Source of the DNA: Linyphia triangularis | Taxonomy: Eukaryota > Arthropoda > Arachnida > Araneae > Linyphiidae | Reading direction: 5' to 3' | DNA length: 64,000 nucleotides | Assembly: GCA_963978545.1 (NCBI GenBank) | Contig: OZ021732.1 | Coordinates: 27,806,123 to 27,870,122 of the forward strand | Shown: one piece after another, positions 42,873 to 54,594 of the stretch | Position numbering within the stretch: the first letter of the stretch is position 1 | Layout of the letters: each line of letters opens with the position of its first letter | Program-made: the position numbers and the translations under genes | The notes under the pieces: generated by a model | Seen by the model: only the letters and a program-made list of their open reading frames with translations | Databases searched by the model: none | Told to the model about the DNA's origin: nothing

Positions 42873-43078
42873 TTTTTTGTAATAGATCTATTTCTGTTGA
42901 AGAAGTAGTCACCTTACAAAAAAGGAATCATGAAAAATAGAAATTTATCCGAAAAACTTTGTTTCTGGCAAAATTGAAAATCAAATAAAAAAAAAAATCA
43001 TGTTTCGATAAATCGATATTTTTTTCTATGCAACGATATAGTATCGACATTTATTTTGATCGATATTTCCGACCTCGA
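42524..43078. mobile_element. TCGATA-rich hAT-like element with 8-bp target duplication
   Basis: The ends TAGAGGTCG and CGACCTCGA are inverted (one mismatch) and flanked by an exact TTAGAAAT duplication (42516-42523, 43079-43086). Both ends are packed with ATCGATAT-type motifs. Poly-A/T and (AT)n runs sit in the middle. No ORF. A truncated relative lies at 34905-35193. Confidence 0.8.
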
Positions 43079-43398
43079 TTAGAAATCCTGTTTTGGAAAA
43101 ATATGATTTAAGTAACTATTTGACAAGAAAAGTTTAAGTAATTTTCGTAACTTCACCGATAAATATTTTCAATCTTATATCTCTTATTCTGTGTCGCCTG
43201 AATATAATGAAATGCATGGAACTGAATAAATATACGTAGGGAAACGTCAAGGCTAGATAAAAAGGTACTGGGTGGGCTTTAATCATTGGCTGCTAACTAT
43301 CGAGAAATTAACAAAACAATTTTTGTGGGGAACATTTGTCAACCACGCGACTAACCAAGAGCTATTTACTTGAATTCCCAGATATTTAGAAGGAGTAA

Positions 43399-43574
43399 GG
43401 GACTTATTATACAGAGCCACTCGAGTGGCGAACGCGCGCCACCGCTTTAGTCGCTCAAACAAGCTACTCGAAGCGAAATATGCAATCCTATGGAGCTTAT
43501 TATACTGAGCCACAGCAGGGGCCAGAAGTGGTGACGCGCGTTCGTCGCTCGAGTGGCTCTGTATAATGAGGCCC
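43399..43574. mobile_element. PIF/Harbinger-type MITE, 176 bp
   Basis: The inverted ends GGGACTTATTATACAGAGCC and GGCTCTGTATAATGAGGCCC are flanked by the 3-bp duplication TAA (43396-43398, 43575-43577), the Harbinger pattern. CACTCGAGTGGCGAACGCGC continues the left arm. An internal copy of the end motif (TTATTATACTGAGCCAC) sits at about 43496. GC-rich with CpG-rich arms. Confidence 0.85.
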
Positions 43575-44782
43575 TAAGAATCTGGAGTTGAGTAGTGGTC
43601 TTTCTGAGAAGGGGTGGGAGCCACAAGTTGGAATTTTTTTTCCCTGTGCAAGGGCAACACTAGGGCCAAACTGCGTCGGTGGGAGCCACAGGAGTCTGGC
43701 ATACTGCATTGACGTACATAGATTTTAGTTGCCTTGTTGACTAAAAGTTTTATAGCAATGAGCCTAGATATCCTGAACAGTTAGAGAAGTGGGGAAGTAG
43801 ATTTCACTGTTGACTAATGGTTCTCTACTAAAAATTCCTGGTTAAAAACATTCAGTCAGCTATTTATTATCTTTTAAATCGCTAACCACTCAGTGAAAAA
43901 TTAGATTTTTTTTTTTAGCAAATTATAAATACGGAACAATATTTTGGAGTTGTTATTGAACTTCATAAAGTTTGGTTCAGTTTCAATGTGTAGGTAAACT
44001 CTTGTGACAGAAAAAAACAACTATATACATTTATTAAAAACTTACCGAATTATAACAATACTTTTCTTGGAGAGCGGGAGAGCAAAGGGAAAACTAATTT
44101 TCACACAATATAGTACTCTCACTAATCTCTAAGCCTAACTTCTCGATAGTGCATGATTGGTTATTGACTTAAAGCTGAAGAAGGCTTAACAATCACCATA
44201 GTGATCTATACTATATAGCAACTTCCCTACAAACTAGTTACGATATGTATGTAACCAAATGGTAACCTATTTCATAGCATCATGGGGGAAAGTATTCAAT
44301 TGACTTCATATGCTTTCAGAGCAGAAACCATTTATAAGCTATCCAGTGAGTACTCCTGATGCCAAGCTTCTGAGGTTGAGTTAAGTTGAGTTGAATTGAG
44401 ATGAGATATCTGCTAGCCTGATTCATCGATAACCTGGTTAGACTGCTTGATCTCAAACGTTGTGGGAATAACGTATATTGAGAAAGAAAGTGAAGGGAAT
44501 AAAAGGTTTCGTTTGATTTTCTTGGAGGAGAAGGTTTTAAGATATAAAATGACAATGTTGATGTTAAATCTTGAAATGGTTGACTTTCTTGAGGTGTTGG
44601 GATATTTTGAATAAAAAATAGGAGGTGTTGCATTAGTTTTGAGTATTGCTTCTTCAGACAGATTGAAAATCCAGGAATCGGATAAGGGAATAAAGCCTAG
44701 TTTAGATCTTTAGAGTGTTCCTTTCATTTTCGAATCGCTTCATATTAGAATGACGTGTTCACACGTTTCTTCAACTTGGCAA

Positions 44783-44963
44783 GGTTGGTTGTATTCAGAT
44801 TATCTGGCACCGTCAGCAACACGAGGGCTATAATGCGCCGAAACATTCGTCATTAGACAAGCCAACATACATTTACAAACACCCATGCCTAACACGGGAC
44901 TCGAACAAGCAACCTCGTGATCTAGAAGCTAACACGCTAACCACTATACCGTTTGGTCGGCGA
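44783..44963 (-). repeat. SINE family B, minus-strand copy
   Basis: Reading the minus strand: CGCCGACCAAACGGTATAG, TGGTTAGCGTGTTAGCTTC, a mutated box B (TTGCTTGTTCGAGTCCCG), GGCATGGGTGTTTG, ending GATAATCTGAATACAACCAA. Nearly full length. Confidence 0.9.
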
Positions 44964-44975
44964 CGCCTTGTTTGA

Positions 44976-45095
44976 ATATTAGATTAGTCATGGATGCTCG
45001 TTGTGGTCCCGAATCCATTTTGAAATGTAATTCTCGGCCTTAGTAGCCGTTATTGTGAAAGATATAGGTCTTTGAACATACAAACCAATTAACTT
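44976..45095 (+). repeat. SINE family A 3' fragment
   Basis: The segment GTCATGGATGCTCGTTGTGG, followed by GAATCCATTTTGAAATGTAA and ACATACAAACCAATTAAC, corresponds to the tail half of family A. The tRNA head is missing. Confidence 0.55.
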
Positions 45096-46161
45096 TGATC
45101 CAAAAGTTAAATGATTTAGACAATATCTAACACATTGCTGTGCCGAAACATTGTTGAAACTGTAGATATAAGAAGTGACCTCCTTTCGGAAGGACTTTTC
45201 AAAGGAGGAACTGCTTCACACTTGAGTTCCGAATGAGATAAAAGGCGGATAATTCACCAGACAGCACAACTATCAACCTGAGACTATTCTCCAAAATCCC
45301 CGTCACGTCTACTAATTTTTTAAAGTATAAATTTCTGATCGACAACCGTAATAAGGATTCGATATTCTGAGACCATTTGTATGCTAATAGAATGCTCTCC
45401 ACTCCAGAATATGGATCGATCCTAGCGTCAAAAGAATTCAAACAATCAACCATGTTAGATTGTAGTTGCTGTTTTTCGTTATTTCTATGGTAAGTTGGCA
45501 TTACTAGATTTAGTGACAGTCTTTATAACTTGAGAAAGGAAATTTTGTTTGGAGTCTTTTTTTTATTTTTGTGAAGTATAAGATTCAACATCATCTACTT
45601 TCTTTAGGCATTTTCTTGTGAGTTAAGCAAAAACTTTGCAACTACGGAAGGTGTCTTAACATGGTAAACTAATTTTTTTATTGATATAATTGACTTAAAT
45701 GCACTACAGATTAAAATTGTTTTAATGTTTTTGCTTGCATTTATGTTGTATGTAGTATTGTAAAAAACCGACTCGCGTCAAGATGGAATTCTAACTTAAG
45801 AATGTTTGTACTAAATGTTGGTAACTCATTCTGTACCTAATTTAAAAACTTAGTCTTGCGAAATCATAAAAATGCTTTTTTAGTACTGCATACATTAAGA
45901 TATAAATTAAGCAAATAAAAAAGCCTTTAATTTAGGTGATTCGGACCTTTACAAATTTATAAATCTATCCTGATTTTTTTTTAAGGAAAAGTTTTTTTTT
46001 TTTTTTTGCTCTTGTAAAATCGAGTGATCTACAGATATTTGGTTTTAAATTGGACAGTCATACTCTTGCAATGAATTACGTTCAATAACATTGGATTTAA
46101 GTTTGTCACTGAATGAGGGTATTCCAATTTTAAATAATTTTAATTTTGGCTCTTAATTTAG

Positions 46162-46936
46162 GTCAAGGTATCATTGATAATCGCCGTGTTTTCTGTCTGT
46201 ACCATTGCCTGTCGTGCCACAGAATGCTCAAAAGAATGTGGAACTTGTGAGTCAATATTTGTAAAACGTCACTGTCATTCTATTTAAACATTAAAACCCT
46301 AAGTGTATGATCGCATATCTTTTGTTTCTTAAGTGAAATGTAACTTCCTTTTCTTTCCAGCCCAGACCTGCTGTCCTTCATCTGTCACTGGTGACTTCAA
46401 GTGCTGTCATCAACCAAACGATGTTGGCATGGGTGTTTGTAAATGTATGTTGGCTTGTCTAATGACGAATTTTTCGGCGCATTATAGCCCTCGTGTTGCT
46501 GACGGCGCCAGATAATCTAAATACAACCAACCAACCTCACCCGAACGCCGTGTGTTGTGCGGACGGCGAAAACTGCTGTCCAGCGAACAGTCTATGCGAT
46601 TCCATCAGTGGCGGATGCGTACCTCAACCGACCAAAGAATTCCATGAAAGGAAAGGGCTCCAAAATCTGACGGATGACACACGGCCTGCCGTTGAACCGG
46701 AGGAGAAATCTGATGTCGTTTTCTGTTCGGACTTCTCTTTCTGTCCAGAATACAGTACTTGCTGTCTTCAACCAGATTCGTCATACGGCTGTTGCCCGTA
46801 TGTAACTGGTGTCTGCTGCAAAGATCAGCAACATTGTTGTCCTAGTGGCGAACAATGCGACGAGACCTACCAGCACTGTATTGGAAAGCACCAGCATCCG
46901 ACGGAAATGAAATGGCCCGCTTTGCCAATAGAGTAA
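46162..46936 (+). CDS. Granulin-family secreted protein 1, exon interrupted by a SINE (possible pseudogene)
   Basis: Exon 46162-46246 encodes a hydrophobic leader (VKVSLIIAVFSVCTIACRA) and joins in phase to the exon at 46361. That exon encodes QTCCPSSVTGDFKCCHQ, then is interrupted by a SINE family B fragment, and resumes at HPNAVCCADGENCCP. A complete second granulin domain follows (FCPEYSTCCLQPDSSYGCCP, then VCCKDQQHCCPSGEQCD), with TAA at 46934-46936. Granulins are cysteine-rich secreted modules. The net insertion is 121 bp, which shifts the frame; read straight through, translation ends at 46513-46515. There is no ATG in the leader exon. One candidate is ATG 45661-45663 directly followed by GTAAAC, which would give a Met-Val-Lys start as in the neighbour gene. 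It is either a pseudogene or is rescued by splicing inside the SINE. Confidence 0.65.
46415..46531 (+). repeat. SINE family B with internal deletion, inside granulin exon
   Basis: CCAAACG (family start) is joined directly to TGTTGGCATGGGTGTTTGTA, so most of the tRNA part is deleted. The rest matches family B through GATAATCTAAATACAACCAA. The short CAACC is repeated on both sides of the insertion. Confidence 0.85.
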
Positions 46937-46970
46937 AAGATTTTAAAATTGGAAATGGTTGTTTTGTTTT

Positions 46971-46976
46971 AATAAA
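46971..46976 (+). terminator. Poly(A) signal of granulin gene 1
   Basis: AATAAA lies 35 bp after the TAA stop, in GTTTTAATAAATGTAG. Confidence 0.6.
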
Positions 46977-49900
46977 TGTAGTTATTATTAAAAGTATTGT
47001 TTTTTTTTGTTAAAAAAAAATGGATTTTTAAAATTATGATGGGGAATTAACTCCTTTTATGACACTGATATTTTTCGAGACATGTAAATATTCATAATTT
47101 CTCCATATCTATGAAAGAATTGTTATCGCCAGCTCATTTTTTATCAATTAGCCTAACATGGCACGCTGATTCCTAAAGATGCAAAAATGTTAATTTGTCC
47201 GACCTGCTAGAAATTTTACCTTTTATATGTATAAAATTTCAGAATCTATTTAAATGAAATGGGAAAAGTTGAATGTGGCTGGGAGTTGAAAGAGGTTGGC
47301 GAGTTGAGCGTTCCGTTACAAATTAAGGTATATACAAGGATCTTGAAGAGATGTTCGTTCTTTTAAAATGGATACGATAAGGAATTGTTAACGAAAACTG
47401 TACCAAAATGGTTATAAAATCCTAAATCTCCAGTTTTAATTTTATTTTCTGCTGACTAACTTGTATAAGCTTGTCTCTATAAAGTCAATGTTCTTAGACA
47501 AAACTTGAAATTAACTTCGCCAACTATGCGATAATTGCCAAAATATCGACGAAATTTTTTTCTGTTCTTAAAAAATCTTAGAATTAGAAAGATGCCTCTA
47601 TGGCCGCATTTTTCCGTAATAGTTTTCGCAACTTTATGTATAAGTTTAAAGCTTTATAATTTTGCAATGTGCAGACAATATCATTAAAAATACGGTGCAC
47701 ATTTTCGCATACGTTGTCATAGAGAATGCATGTTGCAGTGGTCTTGGACTCCGAGGGGGGGGGGGGGGTGGCTCAGATGGGATCACTATGGGAGAAATAA
47801 AACATTGTGGTATAGATTTAAATATTTAGTAATGATTCTTATCGATGAAGAAAGGGTAGAGTTGAATATTCTTTCTCTCAAAGTTATGTATTTTATGATT
47901 AAGCATTTTTGACTTTTCCCTTACGCATGGAAGTAAGCACATGTCAGATGTGCAATAATAGTTTGAAGTAACATCTTTTAAAGTGGAAAATTAAATGCAG
48001 AATAAAAACTTTAGGAAATTTCTTCAAAGCTAGTGGGATTCGTAATTCTCTTGAATTTACAAAGCTTCAAATATTTATAAGTTTTCTTCATTGGATTGCA
48101 TTGTATCTTTTTACATGAAAGAATACCTACATACTCTTCAACATATATTTAACAAATAGAATCGTGAATCTATCCTAAGTCCAGATGGTAATTTTTGAAA
48201 AATCTCAACCACAACTAAAAGAAGCCAATGAAATTTATTATCTAAACATACCATTTGCTAAAATTACCATTGTTTTCCTTGGTGGTGCAAAAAGAATTTT
48301 AGTATTCGAATTTTGCATTCGGACTAAGGAAAGTTTTAACGGTTCTTTCAATATTGTTTTATTTATATAAAAAGAAGATAACTTACATGACGCCGATAAG
48401 TATTTTTTTTTTTTTTTAAATCTTATCAGAATTTTACCATTTATTTTTAGAGGGTAGGGTTAGCAATGAACTCATATGGTTGGTTGGTTGAACTCCCGGC
48501 TGGGAGTGGAAAGGAATGACTTTGTGAACTAGCACCTGCCTCCGCGTACATATGTGAGAAAACCACCTCTCTGGAACACGTTGAAGCAAAAAAAAAAGGG
48601 GGGGGGGGATATCAAATCATTTCTGTGCAGAAGGAATTTTGTGAAGTTGCCATTTCAATGCTTTCTCCGGGTGAGGACCATGAACTCATATATTGAGTTG
48701 AAAGGTGGCTTTATAAGTTGCCACCATGATAAAAGATAAAACTGTGGCTGAGTACCTAAATATAAATCTGTTAATAGTGATAATTTGTTATGAAAAGGGC
48801 GTCAGTCAAAGAACGGATATTATCCTTTGCTGCATAGAAAGCAGATCTGTAAATAAGATCTGTAGATTGGTAAAAAAATCCTCATAGTTCTTTATATTTG
48901 AGTATAGCCAACAAAATTTGTAGTCGATCGCAATTGAACATCAGCAAAAATGGGAGGACAATAGTTGAAATGTGTTCAAACGTAAAATAATTATTAATGA
49001 AATAAATTTTTTATTAAAAAAACTAACTCATATGGGGTTTATGGTTGGGTGGGAATTTAAATTTGACACTTGCTTCTGCTTTTAGGCTTGTGCTACATTG
49101 TCCGCACAAGTGCAAAGCGTCTAATACAAAATTGTGTGTTGCAGTAACGGATTCAATTCACCGAAACGGAAAAACTTGATAGAATAGCACCGGTCTTAAC
49201 ATATTTTAAAAAGGTATTTTTATTACCTCAAGCCACTTTGGGATTAATTATTGAACCCATTGGCAGTTCTATCCCAATATAATTGAACTCTGTTAAAATC
49301 TAACAATTCTTAGACCTTTAATACAAGACTTTGTTTTGGTGTGGTTGGATACCCGACATTGATAAAAAGAAGAAGTTTAAGTTGGACTTTTAAAAATACA
49401 CTCCGCAAATATAACGGAAGCTGCATCAACCTGCAGGTGAGGTGCCAATCTGATCAATCTGCCCTATTTAATTGAATACCTAATTGACCTAAGTCTATTG
49501 ACTACTTTTTTGACATTAATCCCTTATAATGAAAGAAATAGGGGAGTGGACCAAGAACAAAATATTTTTTAGTATTGCTATTCAGAAGTCCTGAAGGATG
49601 AAACTTGTCTCTAATTCTTCTTCTCTTCCTTGTCTAATCTTCATTCTTCTACTTCTAATTTTGTCTGGGTGGTTGCACGTTTCCCATAGTTTAGACCTAT
49701 CCTAAACCACTAACCAGAATAAAAAAAAAAAATTAGACTGTAGGAAGAATTGCCAGATTCCTCAATTCGTCCACACTATCTGAATTATAAATACGATCAG
49801 GTTTCTGAGATCCTCACTTACGTAACCTAAACGTATCAGGTAAGGTGAATTTTTTAGAAATTGCTCGTATCTGCGAATAGTTTTAAATGCGTGTGTGAAA

Positions 49901-50276
49901 ATCACTTTCTTTTGTGTACTTTATGACCTCTTATATAATTTTAAATGTCACAAATTGCTTGATATCGTTACTCTTTGAGGCTTAAAATTGCACTTCCATA
50001 TCCAATATGTTTATTTTTCACTACTTGAAGCAATAAGTACATCATACCAATGAGCTTTCTTTTACTACACTTCTTAAAATTAATCGCACTGTTACAGGAA
50101 TGGTTGGATTATTAAATTTAAAATGTTATTTAACTTCTTTATTGAATACTTCTATCCTCTAAGAACTTTTGTCAACGTTCAATTTTTTTTTTTTTCGGTC
50201 GCATAATCTGACGGAAGTATTAATTTGAAACATAAAATTAAACTTATTTTATGTAATAAACTGTATGTTCATTTAG
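46977..50276. other. Between the two granulin genes; no coding gene seen
   Basis: AT-rich sequence with poly-G runs at 47755-47768 and 48598-48609. A strong donor-like CAG|GTAAGG at 49839/49840 could end a non-coding first exon of granulin gene 2. Nothing else is recognised. Confidence 0.45.
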
Positions 50277-50282
50277 GTCAAA

Positions 50283-51792
50283 ATGATGCTTCTCTCTGTA
50301 GCATTCTTGTGTTCAGTTGTGGTTTGTGTACTGGGATATTGCCCAGAGGATAATTGTGAATCTGGTAAGTAATTTTAAAAATATTCTATAAAATAAACTT
50401 GCCAGGTTTTGCATAGTTCATAAATAGCTGTAGATATTTTGTTTGTTTATAGTGGCGTGGAGTTTCGATAATTATGGCAAAATGACCTATATTTTATTCT
50501 TGTATTGCTTTCCGTAAACTTTACCCATAATATTTTTACTATTAAGAAATAGAAAGGATTATTTGGCCTCTAATTTTCTTTCAAAGCCGCTTCGCAGTCT
50601 AGAACTAAAAAGTATGAGTCTTCTTCGAAGGGATTTCGACTTCATTGGGTAAAACTTAACCTCGCTATTTTTAAAGCGAGTAAATAAAAATTAAGATTCA
50701 TTACTGTCAAATTTGTTTCTTCACGTGCGCTTTTGCAACTCTGTTGGTAATAAATCTGGTTCACCGGTAGGTGTGAAGTTGCAAGATTAAGCAACTTGAT
50801 TGTAGATGTGGGCCTTGCTGCGCCATGACACTGTAACATGTAATGAAATTAAATTAATTTCCGATTAAACATGCTGCCTAACTCATCCGAGAATTTATGA
50901 ATGTTCCGTGACTGTTTAATGGATTATTAAACTCTGAAGCGAGTGCTCTCAAATTTACTGTAGAATATACTGTAAAATATATTTTATGGACTTGCATTAC
51001 ATCGGTTCTAAACATCTTTAATTTGGACGTATGAGAATACATTAATCTGCTCAATATTTTAGAATGCAATTCTTTTCAGACCAAACATGCTGTGTTGTTA
51101 CTCCTTCGGATTACGAATGCTGCAAGTATCCCAGAGCAACATGTTGCTCGGATGGAAAGGGCTGCTGTCCTGAAGGTATGGAGTGTGGTTTGAATATATG
51201 CACTCCGAAGCAGGCTGCCCTGGTTCCCAATGCTCTGGAGAAAAGGCAACTTACAACGGAACCCGCCACCGAAGATGATTCAACAGATGCTATTACTACA
51301 ACCACCGATGAATACGCAGCGAGGCTCAATTTATGCAACCGACGTTCCCATTGCCCGCACACTTACGCCTGCTGCATCGAGCCGAGTGGTGGCTACAATT
51401 GCTGCCCGCCCAACTCGATCTGCTGCCCAAACAGTGGCCACTGTTGTCCTGAAGGCACCGTTTGTGACTTGGACATTGGTACGTGCCGCCCTAGAATCTT
51501 CAGCAAGAGGCAAGGGTTGATGGAGAACTACGACATGAACGAAGTAAACATCAACCGATGTGACAAGCAATTCTATTGCCCCGACACGTACAGCTGCTGC
51601 ATGAAATCGAATGGCGAGTATGGTTGCTGTCCCTATCCGAATGCCGTCTGCTGCAGCGACAGATTACACTGTTGCCAGGAAGGTGAAGTGTGTGACGGTA
51701 CTTCTGAAATGTGTATTCGTGACGACGGGGGAATGCCCCCGTCTGACATTGAGAAAGCTGTCCCATTTCTGACTGAAGATGGAAACTTTTAA
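50283..51792 (+). CDS. Granulin-family secreted protein 2 (three granulin domains)
   Basis: The two coding exons are 50283-50364 and 51080-51792 (GT-AG, phase 1), giving about 264 aa. The signal peptide is MMLLSVAFLCSVVVCVLG. It is followed by YCPEDNCESDQTCC and three cysteine-rich modules with CC pairs: YECCKYPRATCCSDGKGCCP, then ACCIEPSGGYNCCPPNSICC, then SCCMKSNGEYGCCPYPNAVC. The linkers are hydrophilic and carry Lys-Arg-Gln sites (ALEKRQ, FSKRQG), where furin-type cleavage could release single granulins; the family is known for such release. The exon begins GTCAAA before the ATG, mirroring the upstream paralogue, so an upstream ATG giving Met-Val-Lys is possible. The role of granulins in arthropods is unclear; growth-factor-like signalling or defence is inference only. 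Confidence 0.9.
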
Positions 51793-51838
51793 ATGTTTGT
51801 CTTCCTCGGACACAACCGAGTTATGCCTTTAAGATGTT

Positions 51839-51844
51839 AATAAA
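51839..51844 (+). terminator. Poly(A) signal of granulin gene 2
   Basis: AATAAA lies 47 bp after the stop, in GATGTTAATAAATCTTG, followed by a TTGTTG-rich stretch. Confidence 0.7.
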
Positions 51845-52053
51845 TCTTGTTGTACATTTATGTTTGCTCATATTATTCATAATTCCAAGTTCTAAACTGT
51901 TTTGCCATTTTCTTCAGACTAACACAGTTTCGGTATTTTTCCCGCTTCAAAATTAAGTCTTATCGACGAAGTTCTAAAACTGCTATTCCAAGTTTATGAA
52001 GGTTGGTATAAAGTCGGCAAAAGTAACTTGATGCAACAAGCCATAGTCCTATA

Positions 52054-52379
52054 GATGCTTGAAAATCGGTTTCCTTTCAGTGCCAATTTCAGTCGTGAGA
52101 AGAGGAAAAAATCTGCTGGCATCAGGGAAATAAGGATTTTTTCCCTCTTTCCACGACTGAAATTGGCACTGAAAGGAAACCGATTTTCAAGCATCTCAGA
52201 CAAGGAGCTTAAGACGGTCTCAAAGGACTTTCAGAAGTTTCAAGAACTTGTATGAACGTTGTCAGAAGTGTATTGTAGACGGCGGGAACTACTTTGAAGG
52301 ACAGTGATGTATTTATCTGCAAATATATAATACCGTGATTATTATGACATCAGTCGCCTTACTTCTCGGTCTCGCCTTG
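52054..52379. mobile_element. Palindromic mariner derivative, copy 2 (one arm truncated, opposite orientation)
   Basis: The element begins GATGCTTGAAAATCGG, within the truncated left arm, passes through a loop (CTGCTGGCATCAGGGAAATA) and continues through a complete right arm to ACTTCTCGGTCTCGCCTTG, followed by TA. The loop is the reverse complement of the loop in copy 1 (5449-5996), so both copies descend from one palindromic element inserted in opposite orientations. Relative to copy 1 the right arm lacks a short block after CAAGCATCTCAGACA. It lies 260 bp downstream of granulin gene 2. Confidence 0.85.
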
Positions 52380-52464
52380 TATTACTGATACAGATAGTAG
52401 AAAAATACAGATTCGTAGATGTTCTCGAAGTCCTAAAAAAATAAATTCCTATTCAGACATATTA

Positions 52465-52683
52465 GGGTACAGATGTAGCATAGGACATTTCTTCGGCGCG
52501 ATTTTATTTGGAATTTTTTCCCCCGGATAAATGCTGTTTCTGTCGAGGGTTTTATTTTAAGTTATACAAATAATTATATTAAAATATATTAATTTTATTT
52601 TAGTTCCTGTGTTTCTAATTTTGGCTATTTTCTGATCGCCAAATGAAAAAAAAAGCCAAATGTCCTATACTACATCTGTTCCC
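52465..52683. mobile_element. Small MITE-like inverted-end element, 219 bp
   Basis: GGGTACAGATGTAGCATAGG (52465) and the inverted end (CCTATACTACATCTGTTCCC, to 52683) match over about 26 bp with two differences. No target duplication was found. Non-coding. Confidence 0.65.
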
Positions 52684-53812
52684 AAACCTAGAAACTGGGT
52701 TCTAGTTATCCGACAATAAATAGGATTTTATTTTTCTACTACTTTAAAGAACATTTACGTTACCTACCAAACTGTTTATCAATGCAGATAGTATTTAGCG
52801 TTAGTGATGAATTTTCATAATCAATAGCAGATACACATCAAGAAAAGATATGAATTGTCTCTTTATCGGATGAATTTGGGAAAGTATTCGATGTTAAAAA
52901 TCGAGACAAAATTGTCACTCCTCAGGTTTGATGGACAATAAATATTTATGATAAACCACTAAATGCGGTTCCCTCAGATCAAATCAACGGATCATTGTCC
53001 GATTAGTGACAATTATCAATCATGATATCCGCAAGTGATAACGCACATTGCAACATTTGTTTTTATTGTAAACATATCAACATGCAAATAAGACATTTTC
53101 AATCATTGATCTGATAAAAAATAATCTCGCATTTAGAGAAGTTTTACAAGATTTTGAACTCACCCAGTTTCAAATGAATGAAATGTCAAAAGTATTAACT
53201 TTTGAACTAAGTAAATGTAAAGAAATACTTTTGAATGCGCCGTTAGCATTTGAAGACTTATGAATTTTATTATTCTTAAAAGAGTTTAATGCATGTGGTA
53301 GCTCGAAATAAAGGCAAAAAGGCGTGTGCGATCGCATACGTATGATTCTGTGAGCGGCGACGAAATGAGAAAAAATCTAAAAAAAAATACGGTAAAAATT
53401 TAAATTTGTTTGTAATTTTGAGTGCAAGTTAGCCTAACCTGCCTAAAGTCAACTTTTTCACAAGACTTAGCAACCTTGCAATTTTGTCGATTGAAAATGA
53501 TATTTTATCGTCATTAGATTCTGATGCACTAATAAAAACATTTTCGGCTGCTAAAGCTAGGAAGTCCACTGCTAAGTGTATGTATATATAATACAGATAA
53601 CGCTAATCAATTTTCTGAAATATTTCTTTTTGATTAATTTTTTTCAATGAATATTAAATCGAATGAAACTTTTATTGTATTTAAAAAATAAGTTATTTTC
53701 TATTTGACAAAACTATAAACTGAGTAAAAGAATTTAGGAGTTAGCTCTTTACAAAGAACAGTGCAGCATGCCTGTTGAAATTTGAAAAAGTCAGTCAAAA
53801 GAATTAGTAATA

Positions 53813-53967
53813 CATTCAAACCCCGTTAATGTGAAGTCGAAGGGGCCTCCGAAATTGTTCGCGTTAAACAAATAAATTAACGTTTAGTTTCAAGTACAGA
53901 TAACTGCTTTTACTCCGCTTTAAACGGGATTTCATGTCGAGCGTTTCGCGTTAATGGGTTTTGACTG
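53813..53967. mobile_element. Tigger/pogo-like MITE remnant
   Basis: The ends CATTCAAACCCCGTTAATG and CGTTAATGGGTTTTGACTG are imperfect inverted repeats in the style of pogo-type ends; the left flank is TA. The inside carries GTTCGCGTTAAAC and GTTTCGCGTTAA motifs. No ORF. Confidence 0.5.
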
Positions 53968-54594
53968 CAGAAGAAGTCATTTTAAAAAATAAAAATAATT
54001 AAAAGGTACAAAATACTTTAGTAAAACATAGTAAATATTAAAGTATTTACTAGTTTTAGCTTTTAATCCATTTAAAATACCAACTTCCTGTATTAAGTTC
54101 CCGCACATTTCAGTACCATACGATTCACACACATACCATTTTTGGAGTTTTCTAAACCCATTTTCATTGCAAGGGGCGCCAAAACTCATTCTTGCACACA
54201 CAACATTTTGCTCTTAGGCCATTCCTGAATATTCTAATAGTATAAAAAATTATATATAACACGTTATGCAGCATTAGTGAGAAGTCTCACCTTGCATGTT
54301 TGAATTTATTATTTTTAAATAATAAATATCATAAAAAAGTTGGATGTAAAATACAAATAGAAATTTTAAAAGTCAGCCAATAAGATAAAAGCTGTTTCTA
54401 CTAATAGTTCAAATGAGTGCGATGGAAATTCTGGCTAGCTTTCTAAATCACTGAACCATCTTCGAATGGTAAGCAAATCAGGAAGACTTGTTATCAATGA
54501 CATTAATTTTCCTTTAAACAACCTTAACCTTAAACAACCTTTGCACAAGCAGTGCTACTTATTTGACAAATTTAAGTATACACTCAGCATGCAT

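Noticed and set aside
45199..45501. 100-codon minus-strand frame upstream of the granulin pair
   Set aside because: No recognisable family and no splice or poly(A) context; length is within chance expectation for this window.
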